A DNA stretch of 64,000 nt from assembly GCF_002934625.1 (NCBI RefSeq), contig NZ_PTJD01000013.1, positions 1 to 64,000 on the forward strand, read 5' to 3'. The stretch is from Kineococcus xinjiangensis. Its GTDB lineage: Bacteria > Actinomycetota > Actinomycetes > Actinomycetales > Kineococcaceae. Both the position numbers and the translations under genes were made by a program. Within the stretch, counting starts at the first letter, position 1. The number at the start of each line of letters is the position of its first letter. Positions 56,906-64,000 of the stretch are shown here, piece by piece. A model generated the notes under the pieces. The model was given only the letters and a program-made list of their open reading frames with translations. It made no database searches and was not told where the DNA came from.

Positions 56906-59134
56906 TCACAGGGTCGCGAGGAGAGCGGCGGGGTTCTTCAGCCTCCACACCTGCAGGGCTGTGAACGAGCCGGCGCTCACAAGGAGGTGGTCGCCGTCGA
57001 CCCGGACGTCGACCCCCTCGAGGATCCGCTGGGAGGGCAGGTGCACCGGGTGCCAGGCCCGGGCGTCGGGGGAGAGCCACAGCACGGCACCGCGCCGGCC
57101 GTCCGACTCGTGGAGGCCTGCCGCGGCGAAACCGCCGGGCACGGCGCGGACGGGGCCGAAGCGGTCGCCTCGCCCACCGAGGACCGTGGCGCTGAACAGG
57201 ATCCCGTCCTCGGTGCGCAACAGCACCCCACGCCCTGCGAGGTGGCCCTGGACGAGGGTGGCGCCGCCGTCGTCGATGCAGGACGACAGCACTCCCGCAG
57301 CGTCGCCGAAGGTTCCTAGCGCCAGGCGCCGCCACGTCCCTTCCACCAACCGCCAGGCGACCGGGAGGTCCTCGGCGGCCGAGACCTCGAAGCCGACGAC
57401 GAGCGGGTCGCCGCCGGGCAGGCGGCCCACTCCTTCCGCGGAACCCCACCCGTCCTCCGGGGCCTCGAACGGGCCGTTGGCGGGGGCCCAGCGCACGCCG
57501 TCGACGGAGGTCCACACGGCCGCGCGGTCGCGGGTCTCGGAGGTGGCCGTGGCCGCCGACCGGCCCGCCGCCACCCAGAGGTCCCCGATGCGCGCCACGT
57601 CGCTCACGCCCTCGTTGCGGGAGGTGCTGAACCCTCCGACGGGTTGCCAGGGTGCGCATGGGGCCGGGCGGAACCAGCCGGTCACGTTGTTCGTCGAGTT
57701 GCAGTCCTCGTCCTCGAACACCCACTCCTGCCCGAGCAGCACCCGGGCGCCTCCCGGACCAGTGGCCCCGGCCTGGAGAAGACCCTCGCTCTCCGGCGGG
57801 TCCCACTCGGCCTCGACGAACGTGCCGGAGCCGTCGAGGAGGTAGCGGGTGCGCCACCAGGTGATGTTCCAGACGGCGGCGTCCACGACGTCGAGGACGG
57901 GCGTCCTGGCGATGGATTCGCCTGCGCCCGTGGGGTCGAGGAAGGGATCCCAGAGAAGGGGTGGGTGCAGGGTGCCCGCCCGCACGACGGGGACGACCCA
58001 GCCGTCGGTGCCCACCTCCAGCGCACGCCCGGCGTTCCAGCCCGAACGGGCCAGCAGGACGCTGCCGTCGTCGTGGACCGCGCACATCCCGTCGGCGCTG
58101 CGAACGGCCCACGTGCTGGTGCATCCGAGCGGCCGCCACGCACCCGTGCCGTTCCGCTCCAATGCGCCCAGGCGCAGGTCGTTGCCGATGCGCAGCGGCG
58201 CGACGAGCCGGTCCCCGGCCACGGACGGAGCCTCCAGCCAGGAGTCGTCGCAGGGGTGGGGGGCGAACTCGTCGGCCTCGTAGTCGAGGGTGGGCAGCTC
58301 CTCCGGCTCCCACGCGGCACCGTCCGCGGAGGACCACGCCGCGGCTACCAGCCGGGAACCCTCCGTGAAGCGTCCTCCGGTCACGACGAACCGGCCGGCC
58401 GAGACCGCCACACCACCGGCGCTGCCCGGGCCCCGCCACGGCCCCTGCATGATCGACCAGGTGGCCCCGGCGTCCAGTGACCGGTAGGCGAGCACCCGGT
58501 AGGCGCCGCCCACCGGGCTCCCGTGCCCGATCGCCACCACCATCGGGCCCAGCGCTGCGATGCCGATGGAGTGGTGCCACTCCCATTCGGCCGGCACCGG
58601 GAGTGGCAACAGGCGCGCCCCGTCGCCTAGCAGGAGCACCGCCGGCCGGTATCCGCGCACGGTGCCCACCGCCACGAGTCCGTTCTCAACCGCTGCCAGC
58701 GCGCCGGGCCTGAAGGACTCCTCGACGGCCTCGTGCGGCAGTTCCACCGGCGACCAGCGCCTGCGGTCGCGTGACCGGACCAGGAACGGGACATCACGGC
58801 CGCCGGGTTGCGCGGTGACCCCGCCCACCCATGTGCGTGTCCCGTCGGTCGCGGCGGACAGCACCTCCGCCTCACCACCGCCGGGGACCGGCAGATCGCG
58901 CCACTCCCACGCCCGGGGGGAGAGTTCCGTCCACACCCGCGCCCGATCACGCCCGGCCGGGTACGCCCCCACGCCGGCCACCAGCGCCGGGAGGGTTCTG
59001 GACCGCCCCAGCGCGCAGCGGAAGACCACTCGTGAGTCCGTCACTCGGACGCTCGGGGGCACCGCGATCTGCACCCACTCCGCCCGGGTGGACGCGCCGT
59101 CGGTGGGCGGCTGTCCGCTCCGGTCCTCCGTCAC
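56906..59134 (-). CDS. Large beta-propeller-like (BNR-type) protein, no signal peptide
   Basis: The 742-residue protein has repeated units of the BNR/sialidase kind, such as PFLVRSRDRRRWSPVELP, YRSLDAGATWSIMQGP, AWSSADGAAWEPEELP, VWTSVDGVRWAPANGP and LWLSPDARAWHPVHLP. About six or seven blades are expected. I see no signal peptide or membrane helix, so it should be cytoplasmic unless exported by another route. The function is unknown. The start is uncertain. Confidence 0.7.
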   Translation of the reverse strand: MTEDRSGQPPTDGASTRAEWVQIAVPPSVRVTDSRVVFRCALGRSRTLPALVAGVGAYPAGRDRARVWTELSPRAWEWRDLPVPGGGEAEVLSAATDGTRTWVGGVTAQPGGRDVPFLVRSRDRRRWSPVELPHEAVEESFRPGALAAVENGLVAVGTVRGYRPAVLLLGDGARLLPLPVPAEWEWHHSIGIAALGPMVVAIGHGSPVGGAYRVLAYRSLDAGATWSIMQGPWRGPGSAGGVAVSAGRFVVTGGRFTEGSRLVAAAWSSADGAAWEPEELPTLDYEADEFAPHPCDDSWLEAPSVAGDRLVAPLRIGNDLRLGALERNGTGAWRPLGCTSTWAVRSADGMCAVHDDGSVLLARSGWNAGRALEVGTDGWVVPVVRAGTLHPPLLWDPFLDPTGAGESIARTPVLDVVDAAVWNITWWRTRYLLDGSGTFVEAEWDPPESEGLLQAGATGPGGARVLLGQEWVFEDEDCNSTNNVTGWFRPAPCAPWQPVGGFSTSRNEGVSDVARIGDLWVAAGRSAATATSETRDRAAVWTSVDGVRWAPANGPFEAPEDGWGSAEGVGRLPGGDPLVVGFEVSAAEDLPVAWRLVEGTWRRLALGTFGDAAGVLSSCIDDGGATLVQGHLAGRGVLLRTEDGILFSATVLGGRGDRFGPVRAVPGGFAAAGLHESDGRRGAVLWLSPDARAWHPVHLPSQRILEGVDVRVDGDHLLVSAGSFTALQVWRLKNPAALLATL

Positions 59135-59152
59135 CCCTCCACCTTCGCCCGG

Positions 59153-59189
59153 CGGCGGTGCGCAGCGCCATGTGGGCTGCGCACCGCCG
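59153..59189 (-). terminator. Hairpin between adh and the propeller gene
   Basis: Fourteen-base arms CGGCGGTGCGCAGC and GCTGCGCACCGCCG flank a nine-base loop, just past the adh stop. It suggests that adh and the propeller gene are separate units although they share a strand. Confidence 0.65.
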
Positions 59190-59197
59190 GCGGCGGC

Positions 59198-60244
59198 TCA
59201 GCCCTGCAGCGTGGCGGTGTCGATGACGAAGCGGTAGCGCACGTCGCTGGCGATGACGCGCTCCCACGCCTCGTTCACCTGCGAGGCGTCGATGACCTCG
59301 ATCTCGGCCCCGAGGCCGTGCTCGGCGCAGAACTCCAGCATCTCCTGGGTCTCGCGGATGCCGCCGATCTTGGATCCCGCGAGGCTGCGCCGGTTCTGCA
59401 CCACGGAGAACGCGGCGACGGGGATGGGGTTCTCGGGCAGGCCGACGAGCACCAGCGTGCCGTTGACCTTCAGCAGCCCCAGGTAGGCGTTGATGTCGAC
59501 GTTCGCCGACACCGTGCTCACGATGAGGTCGAAGGAGTTCCGCAGCTGCTCGAACGTCGCCGGGTCGCTGGTGGCGTGGTAGTGCTGCGCGCCCAGGCGC
59601 AGGCCGTCCTCCTGCTTCTTCAGCGACTGGCTGAGCACGGTCACCTCCGCGCCCATGGCGGCGGCGATCTTGACGCCCATGTGGCCGAGCCCGCCGAGGC
59701 CGACGACGGCGACCTTCTTGCCCGGCCCAGCCCCCCAGTGGCTCAGCGGGGAGTACAGGGTGATCCCGGCGCACAGCAGCGGCGCGGCGACGTCGAGCTC
59801 CAGGGCGTCCGGGATCCGCAGGACGTAGTTCTCGTCCACCACGATGTGGGTGGAGTAGCCGCCGGCGGTGGGGCGGCCGTCCCGGCCGACGGCGTTGTAG
59901 GTGCCGGTCTCGCCGCGGTCGCAGTACTGCTCCTCGCCGGCGCGGCAGTTCGCGCACTCGCGGCAGGAGTCGACGAAGCAGCCGACGCCGACGCGGTCGC
60001 CCACCGCGTAGCGGGTGACCTCGGGGCCGACCTCCTCCACGACACCGGCGATCTCGTGGCCGGGCACGAGCGGGTACAGCGCACCGCCCCACTCGCCGCG
60101 GGCGGTGTGGATGTCGGAGTGGCAGATGCCGGCGTACTTGATGCCGATGAGGACGTCGTGCGGGCCGACGTCGCGGCGCTCGACGGTGGTCGGAGCCAGC
60201 GGCTCGGTGGCGGACGGGGCGGCGTAGGCGTGCACGGTGCGCAT
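59198..60244 (-). CDS. Zinc alcohol dehydrogenase (YahK/AdhC-like)
   Basis: The 348-residue enzyme reduces aldehydes with NADPH or oxidises alcohols. Catalytic zinc ligands are in [16 protein letters not shown] and [13 protein letters not shown]. The four structural-zinc Cys lie in [20 protein letters not shown]. The nucleotide loop is [20 protein letters not shown] near 175. The sequence fits the cinnamyl-alcohol/YahK group. The start is ATG at 60244. Confidence 0.95.
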   Translation of the reverse strand: MRTVHAYAAPSATEPLAPTTVERRDVGPHDVLIGIKYAGICHSDIHTARGEWGGALYPLVPGHEIAGVVEEVGPEVTRYAVGDRVGVGCFVDSCRECANCRAGEEQYCDRGETGTYNAVGRDGRPTAGGYSTHIVVDENYVLRIPDALELDVAAPLLCAGITLYSPLSHWGAGPGKKVAVVGLGGLGHMGVKIAAAMGAEVTVLSQSLKKQEDGLRLGAQHYHATSDPATFEQLRNSFDLIVSTVSANVDINAYLGLLKVNGTLVLVGLPENPIPVAAFSVVQNRRSLAGSKIGGIRETQEMLEFCAEHGLGAEIEVIDASQVNEAWERVIASDVRYRFVIDTATLQG

Positions 60245-60480
60245 GGAGGGGTCTCCTCGGGAACGGGGTGGGGTCTCGGCGTCGCACGGGGCGAAGCGGG
60301 TCTTCTCCGAGGCTAGGCGCGCCAGGAGCCCCGCGCGGGTCGGGAGGGTGGCCCTGCTCGTCCCACCCTGACCCCGACGGGCTCCGCAGCGTGGTAGCGC
60401 GCTACGCGCTGTGATTGGGATCTTCCCTTGATCGGCTCGTGGCCGCCGTCGCGGAGGTGGCCCTGTGGTAGACGGTCCGC

Positions 60481-62439
60481 ATGGCGAACAGCTCCGACGT
60501 GCGTCGGTGGGCGCGGTCGGTGCGGCAGGACACCGCCGCGACCTCGTCGCGCTCCGACGAGCCGGCGCTGGACGTGGCGATCACCCCCGGCCTTCCCGCC
60601 TGCGGCTGGGAGCACGCACGGCTCCTGCGGGAGCGCGACCGGGCCGCGGCCCGCCAGCGCGCGCTCGTCGACCTCGGGCAGCACGCCGTCGGTGGCGCGG
60701 ACCTCGAGGAGCTGCTCGACCTGGCGCTGGGCACGGCCTCCTCCGCCCTGCCCGGGGCGGTGGTGGCCCTCGTCGAGGTCTGCGGTGAGGACGCGGTCCT
60801 GCGCGGCTGCGCGGGTCGTCGCCCGGGAGCCTCGATGCCCCTCCGCCTTCCCCTGGCGGGGCTGGCCGGGACGACCCTGGGCCGCGCCCTGCGGGGCTGG
60901 CTGCCCGTGCACGTCGAGGACCACAGCGGGGAGCGCGCCGAGGGCCACCCCGCGCCCCAGCCGCTCCTGCCCGGCTGCGCCGCGGGCAGCTCCATCGCCG
61001 TGCCCGTCCGCACCCCGCGCGCCGTCTGGGGCGCCCTGGTCGTCGCCCACCCCGCCCCGGGCTGCCTCGCCGCGCCGGACGTGCTCTTCCTGCAGCAGGT
61101 CGCCGCCCTCGTCTCCGCCGCCGTGGACCGCGCCCAGACCGAGGCGGCCAACCGGCGCACCGCGCTGCAGGACCCCCTCACCGAGCTGCCCAACCGCACC
61201 CGGCTGCGGCAGCTCCTGGAGGAGGCCCTGCGTGCCCCCGGGGGCTGCGGGGTGCTCCTCGTCGACCTCGACGGGTTCAAGGACGTCAACGACGCCCTCG
61301 GCCACGCGGTGGGCGACCTCGTGCTGCAGCGGGTGGCGGAGCGCCTGCGCGCCGCCGTCACCGCCCCGGGCGTGCCGGCCAGGCTCGGTGGTGACGAGTT
61401 CGCCGTGCTGCTGCCCGGTGCCACGGCCGGAGCGATGGAGCACCTCGCCCGCGACATCGCCGACGCCTTCCTCCAGCCGCTGACCGCGGCCGCCGTCGAC
61501 GTCCGGCTCGGCGTCAGCGCCGGTTCCGCCCTCAGCGGGGCGCACGGCACGGACGCCGCCACCCTGCTGCGCCGCGCCGACGTGGCCATGCACCGGGCGA
61601 AGTCCCGGGCCGGGTCCTGGGCGGCCTACTCCCCGTCGCTCGACGCCCCCCGCCTGACCCGCCTCAAGCTCGTCGGGGAGCTGCGCGGGGCCATCGGCGC
61701 CGGCGACCTGGAGGTGCACTACCAGCCCGTCGTGGACCTGCGCACCGGACGGCCGTGCAGCGTCGAGGCGCTCGTGCGGTGGCGGCACCCGGTCCGCGGC
61801 CGCGTCGGGCCGGAGCAGTTCATCGGGCTGGCCGAGCAGAGCCGTCTCATCGGACCCCTGACCCTGTGGGTCATCGACGAGGCCGTCCGCCAGTCGCTCG
61901 CGTGGCGGGAGGCGGGCCTGCCGCGCATCCCCGTGGCGGTGAACTGGAGCATCCACTGCCTGCGCGACCCGGGGGCCGCCGATGCGATCCACCGCCGCCT
62001 CGTCGCCCACCGCGACCTGCTCACCGTCGAGGTCACCGAGTCCGCCCTCGCCGACGACGACGCCCGCGACGCCCTGCAGGTCCTCGCCGCGGAGGGCGTC
62101 TCCTGCGCCATCGACGACTTCGGCACGGGGTACGCGTCGCTGGCGCACCTGCGGCGGCTGCCCGTGGACCGGCTGAAGGTCGACAAGCTCTTCGTCGAGC
62201 ACCTGGCCGAGGAGCGCAAGGACCGGGCCATCGTCCGCTCGGTCGTGGACCTCGCCCACGCCCTGGGCCTGGAGGTCACCGCCGAGGGCGTGGAGAGCGA
62301 GGCCGTCGCGGCGGAGCTGCGCCTGCTGGGGGTCGGGGCCGCACAGGGGCACCTGTGGTCGCCCGCCGTGGAGGGGGAGGAGATCACCGGCGCGTGGGCC
62401 GGTGGAACGGCCGCGCGGGGGCAACCGGGCCCCGGCTGA
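60481..62439 (+). CDS. GAF-GGDEF-EAL cyclic-di-GMP protein
   Basis: The 652-residue cytoplasmic protein has a GAF domain (about 65-215), a GGDEF domain with the motif at 303-307, and an EAL domain with EAL at 429-431. The EAL residues are complete ([51 protein letters not shown]). No RxxD inhibitory site precedes GGDEF, since the residues are TAPG. It could be bifunctional or mainly a phosphodiesterase. The start is ATG at 60481 with a weak ribosome site. Confidence 0.92.
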   Translation: MANSSDVRRWARSVRQDTAATSSRSDEPALDVAITPGLPACGWEHARLLRERDRAAARQRALVDLGQHAVGGADLEELLDLALGTASSALPGAVVALVEVCGEDAVLRGCAGRRPGASMPLRLPLAGLAGTTLGRALRGWLPVHVEDHSGERAEGHPAPQPLLPGCAAGSSIAVPVRTPRAVWGALVVAHPAPGCLAAPDVLFLQQVAALVSAAVDRAQTEAANRRTALQDPLTELPNRTRLRQLLEEALRAPGGCGVLLVDLDGFKDVNDALGHAVGDLVLQRVAERLRAAVTAPGVPARLGGDEFAVLLPGATAGAMEHLARDIADAFLQPLTAAAVDVRLGVSAGSALSGAHGTDAATLLRRADVAMHRAKSRAGSWAAYSPSLDAPRLTRLKLVGELRGAIGAGDLEVHYQPVVDLRTGRPCSVEALVRWRHPVRGRVGPEQFIGLAEQSRLIGPLTLWVIDEAVRQSLAWREAGLPRIPVAVNWSIHCLRDPGAADAIHRRLVAHRDLLTVEVTESALADDDARDALQVLAAEGVSCAIDDFGTGYASLAHLRRLPVDRLKVDKLFVEHLAEERKDRAIVRSVVDLAHALGLEVTAEGVESEAVAAELRLLGVGAAQGHLWSPAVEGEEITGAWAGGTAARGQPGPG

Positions 62440-62477
62440 GGAGTTGCGCCCCGGCGGTGGCGTGCTGAGGTGGAGCG

Positions 62478-63347
62478 GTGGGCCAGGTGCGGATCGGGAT
62501 CTCCGGGTGGAACTACGCCGGTTGGCGCGGTTCCTTCTACCCGAAGGGGCTTCCGCAGCGGCTGGAGCTGGAGCACGCCGCGAGCAGGATGTCCACCATC
62601 GAGGTGAACGGCTCGTTCTACTCGCTCCAGCGCCCGGAGAGCTACCGGTCCTGGGCCGAGCGCACCCCACCGGGCTTCGTGTTCAGCGTCAAGGGCGGCC
62701 GCTTCATCACCCACATGCGCAAGCTCGCCGGGGTGGAGACGGCCCTGGCGAACTTCTACGCCTCCGGGGTGCTCGCCCTCGGGAGCAAGCTCGGCCCGAC
62801 GCTGTGGCAGTTGCCCCCGCAGCTCGGCTTCGACCCCGCTCGGCTGGCGCGGTTCTTCGACCTGCTGCCCCGCACCACCGCCGCCGCCGCGGAGCTGGCC
62901 GCCCGGCACGACGAGAAGCTGGAGGGCCGGGCCTGGACCACCACCGACGCCGACCGTCCGGTGCGGCACGCGCTGGAGGTTCGCCACCCCAGCTACGAGT
63001 GCCGGGAGTTCGTGGACCTGCTGCGGGAGAACGACATCGCGCTGGTGACGGCCGACACGGCCGGCCGGTGGCCGCTGCTGGAGGACCAGACCGCGCAGTT
63101 CTCCTACGTCCGGCTGCACGGCGGGGAGGAACTCTACGTCAGCGGCTACGACGACGAGGCGCTGGATTCGTGGGCGGTGCGGGTGCGCGCCTGGGCGGCG
63201 GGGACGACGCCCCCGGGGGCCCGGCTGCTCGCGCCGCCTGACCCGCCCGCACCCTCCGGCGGCCGGGAGGTGTTCGTGTACTTCGACAACGACGTGAAGG
63301 CCCGCGCCCCCGTCGACGCGATCGCCCTCGCCGCGCGCCTGGCCTGA
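62478..63347 (+). CDS. DUF72 family protein
   Basis: The 289-residue protein has the TIM-barrel-like DUF72 core: IGISGWNYAGWRGSFYPKGL at the start, TIEVNGSFYSLQRPESYRSW near 40, FSVKGGRFITHMRKL near 70, and VFVYFDNDVKARAPVDAI at the end. The function is unknown, though structural similarity to AP-endonuclease-like barrels is known for the family. It is probably co-transcribed with the upstream GGDEF-EAL gene (38 bases apart). The start is GTG at 62478. Confidence 0.88.
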   Translation: MGQVRIGISGWNYAGWRGSFYPKGLPQRLELEHAASRMSTIEVNGSFYSLQRPESYRSWAERTPPGFVFSVKGGRFITHMRKLAGVETALANFYASGVLALGSKLGPTLWQLPPQLGFDPARLARFFDLLPRTTAAAAELAARHDEKLEGRAWTTTDADRPVRHALEVRHPSYECREFVDLLRENDIALVTADTAGRWPLLEDQTAQFSYVRLHGGEELYVSGYDDEALDSWAVRVRAWAAGTTPPGARLLAPPDPPAPSGGREVFVYFDNDVKARAPVDAIALAARLA

Positions 63348-63396
63348 CGCGCACCGCGCCTCTCCGCCCGGGACGGTGCGCCGTCACGACGACGGC

Positions 63397-64000
63397 CTAC
63401 GGCCGCGGCGCGCTCCGGCGTCGCGGCACGTCCGGGTCGAGCAGCTCCGCCGGCAGGGCCTCACCGCGCGCGTGGGCCCGCACCGTCCGCGCGAAGAGGT
63501 CCGGCACTTCCGCGCTCCAGCCGTGCCCGGCGCCCGGGACCAGTCGCGCGGTGCCGGCGGGGAACGCCCCGGCGAGCAGGGGCAGGGACTGCCGCACGAC
63601 GTTCTGCTCGCGCTCACCGGCGACCGCGAGGACCCGCGCCGCGGAGGTGGTGGCGCCGGCGGGGACGCGGTGGTCGAGCAGTTCGGCGGCGATGCGCTCG
63701 TAGGTGCCCGGTGCCGTGGCGCGGGCGGCCTCGGCGTACCCGGCGACGTCCTCCGCCGCGACGAGCGGGCCGCGCACGCCGGCGCGCGGCAGCGTGCCTG
63801 CCGCCAGCAGCGGGCCGGTGAGACGCCCGGCGGCCCGCATGCGGCGGGGGTCGGGGAAGGGCAGCACGCTGACGCCGCTCACCACCGCGGCCGGCACCAG
63901 GTCGGGCCGCAGCGCCGCCAGCTCCACGGCGACGCAGCCGCCCAGGGACGTCCCGACGAGGTGCGCCGTCCCGTCGGCGGCACGGGCGGACACCAGGTCC
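63397..64000 (-). CDS. Alpha/beta hydrolase (5' end beyond the window)
   Basis: At least 200 residues of an alpha/beta hydrolase are visible. The nucleophile elbow GTSLGGCVAVELAALRPDLV lies near the present N terminus, and a C-terminal VPGAGHGWSAEVP with the catalytic His is present. The N-terminal strands and the oxyanion region are cut off by the window edge. The substrate is unknown. Confidence 0.82.
   Translation of the reverse strand, partial: DLVSARAADGTAHLVGTSLGGCVAVELAALRPDLVPAAVVSGVSVLPFPDPRRMRAAGRLTGPLLAAGTLPRAGVRGPLVAAEDVAGYAEAARATAPGTYERIAAELLDHRVPAGATTSAARVLAVAGEREQNVVRQSLPLLAGAFPAGTARLVPGAGHGWSAEVPDLFARTVRAHARGEALPAELLDPDVPRRRSAPRP

Noticed and set aside
52125-57845. A 1,906-codon plus-strand open frame
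   Set aside because: It crosses the M23, SelO, ATP-grasp, XRE and propeller genes, is highly biased in composition, and contains no recognisable domain.

Overview
The window reads as chromosomal DNA of a very GC-rich actinomycete. GTG starts are frequent, four-base start/stop overlaps are common, and the gene set includes ANTAR, STAS, DUF202, GAF-GGDEF and MocR families. A chemotaxis receptor and two promoters of the sigma-28 (FliA) type point to a motile organism. The Kineosporiales (a Kineococcus-like genus) fit best. That placement is inferred from family content and was not checked by a search. I see no rRNA, tRNA, CRISPR array, transposase, integrase or phage gene.

Layout. 1-3.3 kb: small accessory genes (ankyrin repeats, DUF4279, VOC, tautomerase-like) with a recurring 13-base motif 40-46 bases after three of the stop codons. 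3.3-7.5 kb: a STAS protein and a large MASE1-PAS-GGDEF-EAL protein. 7.5-12.4 kb: thiC under a TPP riboswitch, then pntBA. 12.5-17.2 kb: a dehalogenase-like hydrolase, a secreted lipase, a decayed VOC gene, and two GAF-ANTAR proteins around a STAS protein. 17.4-22.8 kb: phosphoglucomutase carrying a fused monooxygenase-like domain, then small membrane proteins, an HhH protein and a GNAT. 22.8-31 kb: a GAF-GGDEF protein and a chemotaxis receptor, each with a FliA-like promoter, plus a PadR/membrane pair with tandem operators and a LacI/Gfo-Idh-MocA neighbourhood. 31-35 kb: DUF1990, MFS exporter, RsbW-like kinase, DUF2254.

35-43 kb holds a complete histidine-utilisation block: IclR regulator, then hutH, hutU, an M20 amidohydrolase, hutF and hutI in one tightly coupled operon ending at a 16-bp hairpin. 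The genes imply histidine to urocanate to imidazolone propionate to formiminoglutamate to formylglutamate. The M20 enzyme sits where a HutG deformylase would be expected. 43-48 kb: a secreted HNH nuclease, a TetR/VOC divergent pair with two palindromic operators, an ATP-grasp enzyme divergent from a MocR regulator, and a CHRD-like secreted protein. 48-53 kb: an FHA protein coupled to a Ser/Thr kinase, divergent from two secreted peptidoglycan enzymes. 53-64 kb: SelO, a second ATP-grasp paralogue, tandem palindromic repeats, an XRE regulator, a large beta-propeller-like protein, a zinc alcohol dehydrogenase, a GAF-GGDEF-EAL protein, DUF72, and an alpha/beta hydrolase cut by the window edge.

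Themes are cyclic-di-GMP and partner-switching signalling (three GGDEF proteins, two STAS proteins, one RsbW-like kinase, two ANTAR proteins), histidine and thiamine metabolism, and cell-wall enzymes beside a Ser/Thr kinase. No single obvious new defence system is visible. The best leads are the phosphoglucomutase fusion with an internal ribosome site, the duplicated ATP-grasp genes, the FliA-like promoters, and the repeats in the first 3.3 kb and at 55.8 kb.
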